Shown here: piece after piece, positions 54,286 to 63,404 of the stretch | How the letters are laid out: every line of letters begins with the position of its first letter | Numbering within the stretch: position 1 is the first letter of the stretch | Assembly: GCA_013141115.1 (NCBI GenBank) | Contig: JABFRP010000001.1 | Location: 496,001 to 560,000 of the forward strand | Reading direction: 5' to 3' | Length of the DNA: 64,000 nucleotides | Source of the DNA: Ferruginibacter sp. | GTDB lineage: Bacteria > Bacteroidota > Bacteroidia > Chitinophagales > Chitinophagaceae | Notes under the pieces: model-generated | Told to the model about the DNA's origin: nothing | Seen by the model: the letters and a program-made list of their open reading frames with translations, nothing else | The model's database searches: none | Translations under genes and position numbers: made by a program

Positions 54286-54308
54286 TGTGCTGTTGTTTAA
54301 ATATTGTG

Positions 54309-54956
54309 CTATTGTTTAAATGTTGTGGGTGCTTTGTTAATTTTTTCTCTAATGTAAAAAACAGCCGTTTCTTCCATTTTTGAGAATGGTGTAATCTTTC
54401 CATTTTTTTCTTTATATAATTCTACTGTTTCGGTTAGCAGGCCCTCTTCGTATTTGTAGTGCTGCGTAATTTTCATTTTATTAAAAGGGGTGTGTTTACT
54501 TATATTGTAATACGGATTGTTTTGGTTTAACTGTATTATTAAAACCTGTTCTCTAAATTCCATATCAGTAACACCTTTTCCTTCTCCCAACGAGGTGTTT
54601 AGTATCAATCCTGCTTTGCTTTCTCCATTCTTAAAGTAGTCAATTTCAAAATACATTGTCTGGCTTCTTTGCCCGCCCCTAAAGTCGTATTCGGGGTGAT
54701 TGCGGTGCAATGTTTTTGTCGACTTCCATTTGTTGTCGTATCGTTTTTGTACAACATTAAAAACATAGTCGTAGGTTTCATTTCTTACATACTTTCCGCC
54801 AGCATATATGTAGGCTTCGCTTTTACCATTCCATATAATGGTGTAAGTGTCTTCAAAATCAGAGTTGGCAATGGTGGGTACAATTGCTGTTTTTTGGGTT
54901 AAGTTGCAGGCGCTCATAAGCACAATAACTCCCATTGCAAAAATTGTTTTTTTCAT
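54309..54956 (-). CDS. Lipoprotein of unknown function
   Basis: This 215-residue protein has a lipoprotein signal (MKKTIFAMGVIVLMSACNLT, Cys17). The mature part is mostly beta (TYTIIWNGKSEAYIYAGGKY, MYFEIDYFKNGESKAGLILN). It is the first gene of a unit with the reductase and DUF417 genes. The upstream stretch to 55542 (586 bp) holds one hairpin (55261-55280) and no gene. Confidence 0.6.
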   Translation of the reverse strand: MKKTIFAMGVIVLMSACNLTQKTAIVPTIANSDFEDTYTIIWNGKSEAYIYAGGKYVRNETYDYVFNVVQKRYDNKWKSTKTLHRNHPEYDFRGGQRSQTMYFEIDYFKNGESKAGLILNTSLGEGKGVTDMEFREQVLIIQLNQNNPYYNISKHTPFNKMKITQHYKYEEGLLTETVELYKEKNGKITPFSKMEETAVFYIREKINKAPTTFKQ

Positions 54957-55260
54957 TTTGTTTAAATTTAAAAATTATTAATGCCGCAATTTCAACAAGT
55001 AGGTTCAATCAAAAATTGATAAATGTTACAATCGTTCTTAATAAGTTATTTTTTTTTGCAACCGGCTTAAGCTTTCTCTTTAAATAAGTAAGCAGCGGGC
55101 TATGTAACAAACAGGTGCTGTTTCGGGTATACGGTACCGCAGTATATTGCTGTTTTATTTTTAGTGTATGCAATTAATATTTTATTACCCGCTAAGGCAA
55201 ATTGCAATATTAACTAACCCTCCAATAAATTATTTAATAAAAAAATGCAGCTTAATAGCC

Positions 55261-55280
55261 AAAAAGGGCGTAGCCTTTTT
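55261..55280. terminator. Hairpin terminator
   Basis: AAAAAGG-GCGTAG-CCTTTTT is a 7-bp AT/GC stem flanked by A and T runs. It lies between the two oppositely directed units. Confidence 0.5.
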
Positions 55281-55542
55281 ACAAAATAGGGTATAGGGTA
55301 AAATATTAAAATTACCAGCGCTGCACCATTTTAGTTATTAAAAATTTAATTAGCTACTCAGCCTGTTAAAATGTATTATTTATAACCTCAATTAGCTTTT
55401 TATTAAATAGCATACTTGCGTATATAAAATAGTACCTGGTAATTGTAAACTTTGTGCTTAAACATTTTATTAAAAAAACGGGCTTCTGTCTATTAATTTT
55501 TTATAAACAGCAGTTATTACTTATTGTTAAAACAAAAAACAG

Positions 55543-58413
55543 ATGAAAACAAAAATTTTTTACATTATTACAGCATTTATGGCGTTTAGCTTTGGGGCAA
55601 AAGCACAATTAAAAGTAGGCGCCGCCCCCACCAGTATTGATGCCAGCGCCGTATTACAGGTAGATGCTATTACCAGCGGTACCAGGCAGGGTATGCTAAT
55701 ACCCCGTGTAGCACTTACCACCGGTACCACTGCTGCTGCGCCCCTGGCCAGCCATGTAGCAGGTATGCTTATTTATAATACGGCTACCATAGGCGATGTA
55801 GTGCCTGCATTTTACTATAATGATGGCACTAAATGGGTAAAAATTGCCAATGGCACATACCCTACAGATTTACGGCTGGTAAACGGTACCAGCCACATTA
55901 GCAGCGATGCCGGTGTAGGCAGCAATGGCAGTAATGCCGGCGCAGCAAATGTAATAGCTATTGGGGCTGGTGCAGCAAATGTAAATGCCGGTGCCAATAA
56001 TGTGTTTATTGGCACAAGTGCAGGTGCTGCCAACACAACAGGTATTTTTAATACTGCAAATGGATACATGGCCCTTAATGCCAACACAACAGGTATAAAT
56101 AATACTTCAACTGGAGCACATAGCCTTAATTCCAATACAACAGGTATAAATAATACTTCAACTGGATTGGGAGCTCTTTTTTCCAACACAACAGGTGGTG
56201 ATAATACTGCAAATGGATTGGGAGCTCTTTTTTCCAACACAACAGGTAATTTTAATACTGCAAATGGAATGTTTAGCCTTTATTCCAACACTACAGCTGA
56301 TTCTAACACTGCAAATGGATATCAAGCCCTTTTTTCCAACACAACAGGTGGTAATAATACTGCAAATGGAGTTAATGCCCTTTATTCCAACACAACAGGT
56401 AATTATAATACTGCAACTGGAGTGCAAGCTCTTAATTCAAACACCACAGCTGATTCTAATACTGCAAATGGATGGAAAGCTCTTTATTCCAACACAACAG
56501 GTAGTAGGAATACTGCAAATGGAGTGCAAGCTCTTTATTTAAACACAACAGGTATTCAGAATACTGCAAGTGGAGTACAAGCTCTTTATTTAAACACAAC
56601 AGGTAATTATAATACTGCAAGTGGAGTGGCTAGCCTTTATTCCAACACAACAGGTAGTCGGAATACTGCAAATGGATTGCAAGTTCTTTTTTCCAACACA
56701 ACAGGTTATGATAATACTGGATATGGAGTGAATGTCCTTTTTTCCAACACAACAGGTAGTCGGAATACTGCAAATGGATCGAATGCCCTTTTTTACAACA
56801 CAACAGGTAGTCAGAATACTGCAAATGGAGTGGACGCTCTTTCTAACAACACCACAGCTGATTCTAATACTGCAAATGGAAATAGAGCCCTTTATTCCAA
56901 CACAACAGGTAGTCAGAATACTGCAAATGGATTGAGTGCCCTTTATTCCAACACAACAGGTAATGGTAATGTTGCAAATGGAGTGCAAGTTCTTTATTCC
57001 AATACAACAGGTACTGGTAATACTGCAAATGGAGTGAATAGCCTTTATTCCAACACAACAGGTAATTATAATACTACAAATGGAGTGAATGGCCTTTATT
57101 TCAATACTACAGGTAATTTTAATACTTCAAGTGGAGTGAATAGCCTTTTTTCCAACACAACAGGTAGTAATAATACTGCAAATGGAGTGTATGCTCTTTA
57201 TTCCAACACTACAGCTGATTCTAATACTGCATATGGAAGTAGAGCCCTTTATTCCAATACAACAGGTTTTCGGAATACTGCAAGTGGAGCAAATAGCCTT
57301 TATTCCAACACAACAGGTGACGGTAATACTTCAAATGGATTGAATAGCCTTTATTCCAACACAACAGGTTATTATAATACTGCAAGTGGATTGAATGCCC
57401 TTTTTTTCAACACAACAGGTTTTTTTAATACTGCAAATGGAGTGCAAGCTCTTTATCACAATACAACAGGGCAGGAAAATACTGCAAACGGGTTAAATGC
57501 CCTTTTTTCCAACACAACAGGTATTCAGAATTCTGCAAATTCAATGGGAGCTCTTTTTTTCAACACAACAGGTAGTCAGAATACTGCAGTTGGATACGTA
57601 GCCCTTAAGTCCAACACAACAGGTAATTTTAATACTGCAACTGGAGTGGGAGCTCTTTTTTCCAACACAACAGGTAACTCTAACACAGCACTTGGGTATA
57701 ATGCTGGCGCTGGTAACATTGCGGGTGACAGCAACGTTTTTTTAGGCTTCCAGGCAGGGTATAACGAGCTTGGCTCCAATAAACTGTATATTGCAAATAG
57801 CAATACCACAACTCCTTTAATAGGCGGAGATTTTAGCACAGGCAATGTAGGTATTGGTACTGCTACACCGGGTGCTAAGCTAGAAGTAAGCGGAGGCAAT
57901 GTCTTCATCTCAAATGAAGGACCTAACAATTATACAGGAGTTGCCGTCTTTTCCCACAATGTATCTGGTATAGCTCACCCATTTTTTGGAGGCTTAGCAT
58001 CAAGTGGCACCAAAGCTGCACCAGCTTACCCTGTTGCCGGTAATTCATTAGTTGCTTTAGTTGGTAGAGATGCCATTGATACTTCAATTGGCAATGGTGG
58101 TTCAAGTATATATATGTTTGCAACCGAAAACTATTCTGCAACTGCAAAAGGTTCTAATATTCAGTTCGCAACTACACAAAACGGTAATACTCTTTCGCAG
58201 TTTAGAATGACAATTAACGATAAAGGCAATGTAGGTATTGGTACTGTTACACCGGGTGCAACACTACATGTAGCAGGTACAGATGCCATAATAGTACCGG
58301 TAGGCACCACCGCCCAGCAGCCCGCCACACCCTTAGCAGGTATGATAAGGTTTAATACCACCACCAATAAGTTTGAAGGGTATGATGGTACTGCATGGCA
58401 GGCGCTTAATTAA
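55543..58413 (+). CDS. Secreted repeat protein with 33 tandem 17-residue repeats
   Basis: This 956-residue protein has a signal peptide (MKTKIFYIITAFMAFSFGAK). An N-terminal region with the GMLIYNTATIGDVVPAFYYN motif is followed by 33 units of the form NTTGxxNTAxGxxALYS (residues 164-724). A spacer containing NVGIGTATPGAKLEVSG and the closing AGMIRFNTTTNKFEGYDGTA complete it. Such Asn/Thr/Gly repeats usually form a beta-solenoid or trimeric fibre. VGIGT segments are typical of Bacteroidota surface fibres. It is probably exported and forms a filament on the surface; the receptor is unknown. The downstream propeller gene, 38 bp away, shares its C-terminal tail. Confidence 0.85.
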   Translation: MKTKIFYIITAFMAFSFGAKAQLKVGAAPTSIDASAVLQVDAITSGTRQGMLIPRVALTTGTTAAAPLASHVAGMLIYNTATIGDVVPAFYYNDGTKWVKIANGTYPTDLRLVNGTSHISSDAGVGSNGSNAGAANVIAIGAGAANVNAGANNVFIGTSAGAANTTGIFNTANGYMALNANTTGINNTSTGAHSLNSNTTGINNTSTGLGALFSNTTGGDNTANGLGALFSNTTGNFNTANGMFSLYSNTTADSNTANGYQALFSNTTGGNNTANGVNALYSNTTGNYNTATGVQALNSNTTADSNTANGWKALYSNTTGSRNTANGVQALYLNTTGIQNTASGVQALYLNTTGNYNTASGVASLYSNTTGSRNTANGLQVLFSNTTGYDNTGYGVNVLFSNTTGSRNTANGSNALFYNTTGSQNTANGVDALSNNTTADSNTANGNRALYSNTTGSQNTANGLSALYSNTTGNGNVANGVQVLYSNTTGTGNTANGVNSLYSNTTGNYNTTNGVNGLYFNTTGNFNTSSGVNSLFSNTTGSNNTANGVYALYSNTTADSNTAYGSRALYSNTTGFRNTASGANSLYSNTTGDGNTSNGLNSLYSNTTGYYNTASGLNALFFNTTGFFNTANGVQALYHNTTGQENTANGLNALFSNTTGIQNSANSMGALFFNTTGSQNTAVGYVALKSNTTGNFNTATGVGALFSNTTGNSNTALGYNAGAGNIAGDSNVFLGFQAGYNELGSNKLYIANSNTTTPLIGGDFSTGNVGIGTATPGAKLEVSGGNVFISNEGPNNYTGVAVFSHNVSGIAHPFFGGLASSGTKAAPAYPVAGNSLVALVGRDAIDTSIGNGGSSIYMFATENYSATAKGSNIQFATTQNGNTLSQFRMTINDKGNVGIGTVTPGATLHVAGTDAIIVPVGTTAQQPATPLAGMIRFNTTTNKFEGYDGTAWQALN
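56032..57714 (+). repeat. 33 x 51-bp tandem coding repeats
   Basis: Each 51-bp unit begins AACACAACAGGT (or AACACTACAGCT) and encodes one 17-residue unit. Units 6, 9, 17 and 24 are a variant type with ADS in place of Gly-x-x. The DNA identity between units is high, which favours slippage and copy-number change. Confidence 0.95.
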
Positions 58414-58451
58414 TAAAATAGTAAAAGGCATATTATACTTATAGTTTTAGC

Positions 58452-59588
58452 ATGGTTTTTTATATAAAAGTTTTTATGGTATGGTTTAGTTTACTGTGCT
58501 GCTTTGGCTGGGCGCAGGCCCAGCCGGGCTGTACAGATCCTTTGGCAACTAATTACAATGCAGGCGCCACCTACAATAATGGCACCTGCACTTATGCCGT
58601 TGGCAGCTACAGCCTTACCACGGTGGCCTTTTTGCCTGCTACCCTTAATGAAATAAGCGGCATGGCATATTACAACGGTAAACTGTATGGCCATAAGGAT
58701 AGTGGCGGCCCTGCCGAAGTTTATGAAATAGACAGTACCACCGGAGCTATTACAAAAACCATAATACTGGCAGGTGCCAGCAATGTAGATTGGGAAGATA
58801 TTACACAAGATGCCACCCATTTTTATGTATGCGATTGTGGCAACAATGCCAATGGCAACCGCACCAATTTACAGGTGTATAAATTTCCTAAGTCATCTAT
58901 TGGTGCAGGCAGCACAGTTACTATACCCGCTGCAGATATACAAACCATTAATTTTTCTTATGCAGATCAAACAGATTTTACACCCCAGGGTGCTAATAAT
59001 ACCCGGTTTGATTGTGAAGCCCTGGCATACAACAGGGGCAAACTGCACCTGTTTACTAAAAACTGGGTGGGTACACATAGTGTGCATTATGTATTACCAA
59101 TTATTGCAGGTATATACAGTGCAGCAAGAAAAGACAGTATAAATACCGGGGCAGTAAAAATTACCGGTGCAGCTTTTGGGGCATATAATGAGCTTATACT
59201 TATTGGATATGAGGTAACAGGTTTGGCCAATTGTGCCCTGTTTTTAGACTTTGGGTTTGATGGCAGCTATTATTATTTTAATACAGGTTGCCGCCGCAAG
59301 TTAGATATTGGCCCGGCTGTATTATACGGCCAGTTAGAGGGTATTTGTTTTGTAAATGCCCTGCATGGTTTTGCCAGCAGCGAATTTTTCAGCATACCGT
59401 TTCCGCCAATTACGGTAGGGCAAACACTGTACAATTTTAATGTGTACAATTATATTAAAGCTTATTACCAGCATAATCAGTTAAGCCTTACAAATATTGC
59501 ACCGGTGGCAGGTATGCTGCGGTACAATAGTGATACAAAAAAAACAGAAGGCTACGATGGCAGCCATTGGGATATTTTAAACAACTAA
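58452..59588 (+). CDS. Secreted beta-propeller protein with GCTDP motif and shared C-terminal tail
   Basis: This 378-residue protein has a signal peptide (VWFSLLCCFGWAQAQ) and the Bacteroidota motif GCTDPLATNYNAGATYNNGT at the N-terminus. Propeller-like blades follow: LNEISGMAYYNGKLYGHKDS, NVDWEDITQDATHFYVCDCG, and FDCEALAYNRGKLHLFTKNW. The C-terminal tail AGMLRYNSDTKKTEGYDGSH repeats the end of the upstream repeat protein. It may bind a surface ligand or calcium. The function is unknown. Confidence 0.75.
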   Translation: MVFYIKVFMVWFSLLCCFGWAQAQPGCTDPLATNYNAGATYNNGTCTYAVGSYSLTTVAFLPATLNEISGMAYYNGKLYGHKDSGGPAEVYEIDSTTGAITKTIILAGASNVDWEDITQDATHFYVCDCGNNANGNRTNLQVYKFPKSSIGAGSTVTIPAADIQTINFSYADQTDFTPQGANNTRFDCEALAYNRGKLHLFTKNWVGTHSVHYVLPIIAGIYSAARKDSINTGAVKITGAAFGAYNELILIGYEVTGLANCALFLDFGFDGSYYYFNTGCRRKLDIGPAVLYGQLEGICFVNALHGFASSEFFSIPFPPITVGQTLYNFNVYNYIKAYYQHNQLSLTNIAPVAGMLRYNSDTKKTEGYDGSHWDILNN

Positions 59589-59594
59589 AAGATT

Positions 59595-60353
59595 ATGGAA
59601 AACATGCATTTAATAAAATCAAAATTTTTTACAGCATTTATGGCAGCAGGGTTGTTTATTTTAGCCACAACTGCAAAAGCACAGGTGCAACCGGCACAGC
59701 ATAAAGCAGTATTTAGCCAGAGCTTAAAAGCTGGCGATGTGGTAACAGCCATACAGGCAGCCAATTACATTGTGGCAGCCGATGCTAAAAGCAGTTTTAA
59801 AGACAGCTTAGCCATCCTTTATTATAATGCAGGTAACCTATCCGCAGCTTATTACTGGGCAGCCGGGGTATTAAAAGACAAACCCGCCAGCCCCGAAATG
59901 ATGGAGGTAAAAGCCCATTGCCTTAAAAATAGCAATAACTCTTTAAAGGCAATAGATGCTTTTACCGATCTGCTTAAGGTAAAACCAAATGCAGTGTACT
60001 CGTATGAGTTGATGAATTTGCAGTACAGCGTACAACGTTTATTGGAGTGTGCAACATTGGGCCAGCAAACATTACAAAGCATTAAAATAGACAGTACTAT
60101 TGGAGTAAGCTACAGCATAGATGGTAAAACAAGCAGGCAAACGCCATTAAAAGCGGCAATTTACAATGTGTTTGGCATGGCACTAAGCGATTTAAAAAAA
60201 CTGCCCGAAGCACAGCAGGCTTTTGAGCAGGCCTTGCTTATTGATAAAGATTATGCAATGGCACAAAAAAACCTGGAAACGGTAAAACTACTGAAACAGG
60301 CACTTGAAAAACCGGCGGATGAAAAAAAAGATAAAGAAAAACCGAACCGATAA
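59595..60353 (+). CDS. Secreted TPR-type protein
   Basis: This 252-residue protein has a signal peptide (FMAAGLFILATTAKAQ). Helical tetratricopeptide-like repeats follow: SLAILYYNAGNLSAAYYWAA, LKAIDAFTDLLKVKPNAVYS, and ALSDLKKLPEAQQAFEQALL. The end is Lys/Glu-rich. TPR proteins scaffold other proteins. The start is ATG 59595 or ATG 59604. It begins 6 bp after the propeller gene, so it is in the same unit. Confidence 0.75.
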   Translation: MENMHLIKSKFFTAFMAAGLFILATTAKAQVQPAQHKAVFSQSLKAGDVVTAIQAANYIVAADAKSSFKDSLAILYYNAGNLSAAYYWAAGVLKDKPASPEMMEVKAHCLKNSNNSLKAIDAFTDLLKVKPNAVYSYELMNLQYSVQRLLECATLGQQTLQSIKIDSTIGVSYSIDGKTSRQTPLKAAIYNVFGMALSDLKKLPEAQQAFEQALLIDKDYAMAQKNLETVKLLKQALEKPADEKKDKEKPNR

Positions 60354-60421
60354 ATTAAAGGTTACCGGTGTAGTATTATTAGTGCATCGGTAGCCAATTT
60401 TCAATTTAACAATTTAAAAAA

Positions 60422-61573
60422 ATGCAAATGAAAAATTTTTTAATAACAATAGTAGCGGTAGCGGCTATGTTTGCGGCACAGGCCCAGGGCAACCATGTGT
60501 TTAGCGGCGGCGAGGCAGTAAATTTTGGCGCATTGGATTTGGCCACTCCGGCTATTCCCTTATCCACCTGGAGTACCGTCAGGGCAGCCACTCCCGGTTA
60601 CTTTGGTACAGCAATAGGAGCCACTTACAGCAGTGCCTCCGATGCATTTAATGTAAACGGGTACGTAAAAAAATATGGTAATGAGGCGTTTACTTTTCCG
60701 GTAGGCAGCGGCACCGATTTGCGTACACTTAGTATAAGTGCTCCCGGTACAGTAACCGATGCTTATGCGGTGGCCTGGATATTGGGCAATCCCACTACTA
60801 CCCCCGATGTTACTAATAGCGATGCCCTGCATAATACAGCCGCAGTAGCAGGTAGTATAAAAAGAGTAATGCCTGTTGGCCAATGGGATTGGCAAGCTAT
60901 TAATGGTGCAGGGGCGGGGCTTACCGTTACTACCAGCATGCCCGACTTAACTACGTTTGCACCAAAAGGTCATTTGCGCCTTGTAGGTTGGGATAATGCT
61001 ACCGGTAAATGGATAGACCTTAGCGGAGTGGCCAATGCTACAGATGCAATAGAAAATAGTACTATTGCTGGTAATATGGTAGCAGGTATAGATGCCATCA
61101 GCATAGGCAGTATTGCTTTGGGCTTTCCAGACTTAACACCTTCTTCAAAAATGGCCAATGCTTCATTTACTGCCAGCGCTGGTACTACCAGAGATTTGGT
61201 AGTAGAAGTAAATGAAATACTGGGCAACATTACCGATGCAACATCTAAGGTAATACAGATAAGGGTATCCAAATCAAGCAGTTTTAACTACACGTATAAT
61301 CCGGCTACTACCAGTGTAAATGTGCCGTTGCCTACTGTTGTACAAAACCCGTTGTGGGATTTAGTTTCCAATACCTCAACCGCAATGACTTTTCAATTAA
61401 AAGCAGGTAATGAAATTGCCGGATTAGCAAAGTCCAGCTTCTCCATATCCTTGCAGGTAAATACAGCAGCAGCGCCTTCTGCACTCAATATAAATATTGG
61501 TGTTATTTCTTTATCTGGCGCAGAGGTGGTAGATACTAACAATCAGGTAGTAAGAGTAATTTCAATACAATAA
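60422..61573 (+). CDS. Secreted surface protein of unknown function
   Basis: This 383-residue protein has a signal peptide (FLITIVAVAAMFAAQAQ) followed by Thr/Ser/Ala-rich, beta-rich sequence. It has no recognised motif. It lacks a visible type IX sorting tail, although it sits next to a gene that has one. Its unit starts 68 bp after the TPR gene and 20 bp before the sorting-domain gene. Confidence 0.6.
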   Translation: MQMKNFLITIVAVAAMFAAQAQGNHVFSGGEAVNFGALDLATPAIPLSTWSTVRAATPGYFGTAIGATYSSASDAFNVNGYVKKYGNEAFTFPVGSGTDLRTLSISAPGTVTDAYAVAWILGNPTTTPDVTNSDALHNTAAVAGSIKRVMPVGQWDWQAINGAGAGLTVTTSMPDLTTFAPKGHLRLVGWDNATGKWIDLSGVANATDAIENSTIAGNMVAGIDAISIGSIALGFPDLTPSSKMANASFTASAGTTRDLVVEVNEILGNITDATSKVIQIRVSKSSSFNYTYNPATTSVNVPLPTVVQNPLWDLVSNTSTAMTFQLKAGNEIAGLAKSSFSISLQVNTAAAPSALNINIGVISLSGAEVVDTNNQVVRVISIQ

Positions 61574-61593
61574 CATACTAAATAATTATTAAA

Positions 61594-62664
61594 ATGAAAA
61601 AAATACGTACAATATTACTAATATTGGTGTTGCTTTTAAGTATCACCCGGGTTGGGTATTCGCAAATACCACCTAATGCAGTTAATGCAGACCCTTCAGC
61701 CACAGAAATTCATCTTGACCCTATTTCTGCTTTTGTTGCCGGTACAGCTACCATGGTGGCGGTATTAGAAAATGCCTGTGTGGCATCTAATGGAGTAATA
61801 CCAGCCAATAGCTGTTATCTCACTATTAGTTTTCCTGCTCAATATGGTTTGGCTTCCGTGCCAACTGTACCCGGTTTCTCGGTTTACTATACAGAGCTGG
61901 GCCCAAGTGGTACCCTGCATTTAATAAACACCGTAGCCATAAACGAGGGTGATGTAATAGAAGCAAGATTTACTGTAACAGGATTTGCATTGGGTAGTGG
62001 ACTTACAACTTATAATGTAGACAGAACAACACCTATTACAGTTGCGAATACACAAACAGCAAATGATAATAGTACAGTAACACTTACTACTACATCGGCA
62101 CTTCCGTTAACCTTATTGGGATTTACCGGAACTGCAGTTGAAAATTGTAGTGTAAAATTAGATTGGAGTACAGCAACTGAAGTAAATACTGCTTTTTTTA
62201 ATATAGAGTACAGTACTAATGGCGCTCTCTTTGAACCTATTGGAGAGGTAAATGCCAGGGGTACAGGCGCAGGTCAATATTCATACGTAACAAACAAAGG
62301 GGCTGGAAGTATAAGCTATTACCGCCTTAAAATGGTGGATAATAACGGCGTATTTAAATATTCGCCGGTAGTAGTGGTAAAAGCAAATTGCAACGCTGGT
62401 AAAGATTATATGACGCTTTATCCAAACCCGGTTAATAAAGCAGGTACTGTTTACCTTAGTTTTAGTACATCTTACAGGGGAAAAGCTAATCTGATTTTAA
62501 CCAACACATTAGGCCAGCAATTAATAACCAGTAAGGTGCAGGTAAATGCAGGTGCTAATGTAATACCGGTTAATGTTGAAAAGCTTTCTGCGGGAACATA
62601 TTTTGTAACATTAATTACTGTAGATGATGAAAAGATTGGTGGAACACAAAAAATTATTAAATAA
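61594..62664 (+). CDS. Secreted protein with type IX secretion sorting domain
   Basis: This 356-residue protein has a signal peptide (TILLILVLLLSITRVGYS). A beta-rich N-terminal part is followed by a fibronectin-like segment (VKLDWSTATEVNTAFFNIEY) and a C-terminal sorting domain of type A: LYPNPVNKAGTVYLSFS ending SAGTYFVTLITVDDEKIGGT. The domain directs the protein through the type IX system to the cell surface. No enzymatic motif is seen. It ends the surface gene cluster and is followed by a strong terminator. Confidence 0.85.
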   Translation: MKKIRTILLILVLLLSITRVGYSQIPPNAVNADPSATEIHLDPISAFVAGTATMVAVLENACVASNGVIPANSCYLTISFPAQYGLASVPTVPGFSVYYTELGPSGTLHLINTVAINEGDVIEARFTVTGFALGSGLTTYNVDRTTPITVANTQTANDNSTVTLTTTSALPLTLLGFTGTAVENCSVKLDWSTATEVNTAFFNIEYSTNGALFEPIGEVNARGTGAGQYSYVTNKGAGSISYYRLKMVDNNGVFKYSPVVVVKANCNAGKDYMTLYPNPVNKAGTVYLSFSTSYRGKANLILTNTLGQQLITSKVQVNAGANVIPVNVEKLSAGTYFVTLITVDDEKIGGTQKIIK

Positions 62665-62711
62665 ATTGAGCATCTGCTGTTTAAGCTAAATGGGCTTAAA
62701 TAAGTAAACAC

Positions 62712-62749
62712 AAAAAGTACTGCTCGGTAAAATGGGCAGTACTTTTTTT
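62712..62749 (+). terminator. Terminator of the surface cluster
   Basis: AAAAAGTACTGC and GCAGTACTTTTT pair over 12 bp with a 12-nt loop and end in a T run. Confidence 0.8.
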
Positions 62750-62879
62750 AGCTAATCACAACAGTATCTAAAAAAAATGTGGTTTTACATACATATGCAA
62801 GGAGGATACAAATACCTTCTAGTTTTTTTGATTTTAAATAAAAAGGGGAAAATTATTTTTTTACCAGTGTTATCACCGT

Positions 62880-63043
62880 TCAATGTTTGATTTCGGGCCA
62901 TCTGAATCATTGCAAAAAACTAAGCGAATTTCACTCATCCAATAAAATTCTTCCGGGTGGTTACCACATTGCAGCAGTCTTTATAGATACAAAAGATAAA
63001 TCAGGAATTAAGCCAGTTGCAAAAAAAAATGCTTACCAGCATG
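62880..63043 (+). pseudogene. Decayed DJ-1/PfpI gene, 3' part
   Basis: The DNA matches 44702-44870 of the intact DJ-1-type gene with many substitutions and small indels, e.g. AATGTTTGATTTC and AAAAGATAAATCAGG. Frames are broken. Confidence 0.8.
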
Positions 63044-63125
63044 GATTGTAACATTTGTTAATTTTTAGCTGAACCTATTTGTAGAATTTTGTAGAATTAA
63101 TGAGTAGTAAATTTACTACATAACT

Positions 63126-63403
63126 TAAAAACTAAATAAACAATGAAAAAAGATACATGCTGTAGCCACGAATAACGATAACCCTTTAAGTAAAAGAAAA
63201 GCAACCGGTTTGTACCTTTCTTAAAAGTGTATATAAAGCAAAGTTTATGAGTAATCCCCTTTTAAAACAATCATTTTACTTCTCATTAAGAGTAAAAAAT
63301 AATAATATTGAAGATTACCAGGTTATTTACTTAGTGTGTAGGCACGGATCAATGTTTGATTTTAGCCAATCTGAATCATTGCAAAGAAAACTCACCGGAT
63401 TTC
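63126..63403 (+). pseudogene. Decayed DJ-1/PfpI gene, 5' and middle part
   Basis: It matches the intact gene from its leader (AAAAACTAAATAAACAATGA) to about 44757, with an internal deletion and frameshifts. It ends at TTTCAATG, where the next gene begins. Confidence 0.8.
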
Positions 63404-63404
63404 A

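Noticed and set aside
55815..57058. Long minus-strand frames rich in Cys, Ser and Ile across the tandem repeats
   Set aside because: They are the reverse reading of the 51-bp repeat and repeat with the same period; no start signal, no family, and the plus frame has a signal peptide and sensible neighbours.
55543..58413. Trimeric autotransporter of YadA type
   Set aside because: The repeat is 17 residues and not the YadA head type, and no C-terminal membrane anchor is present.
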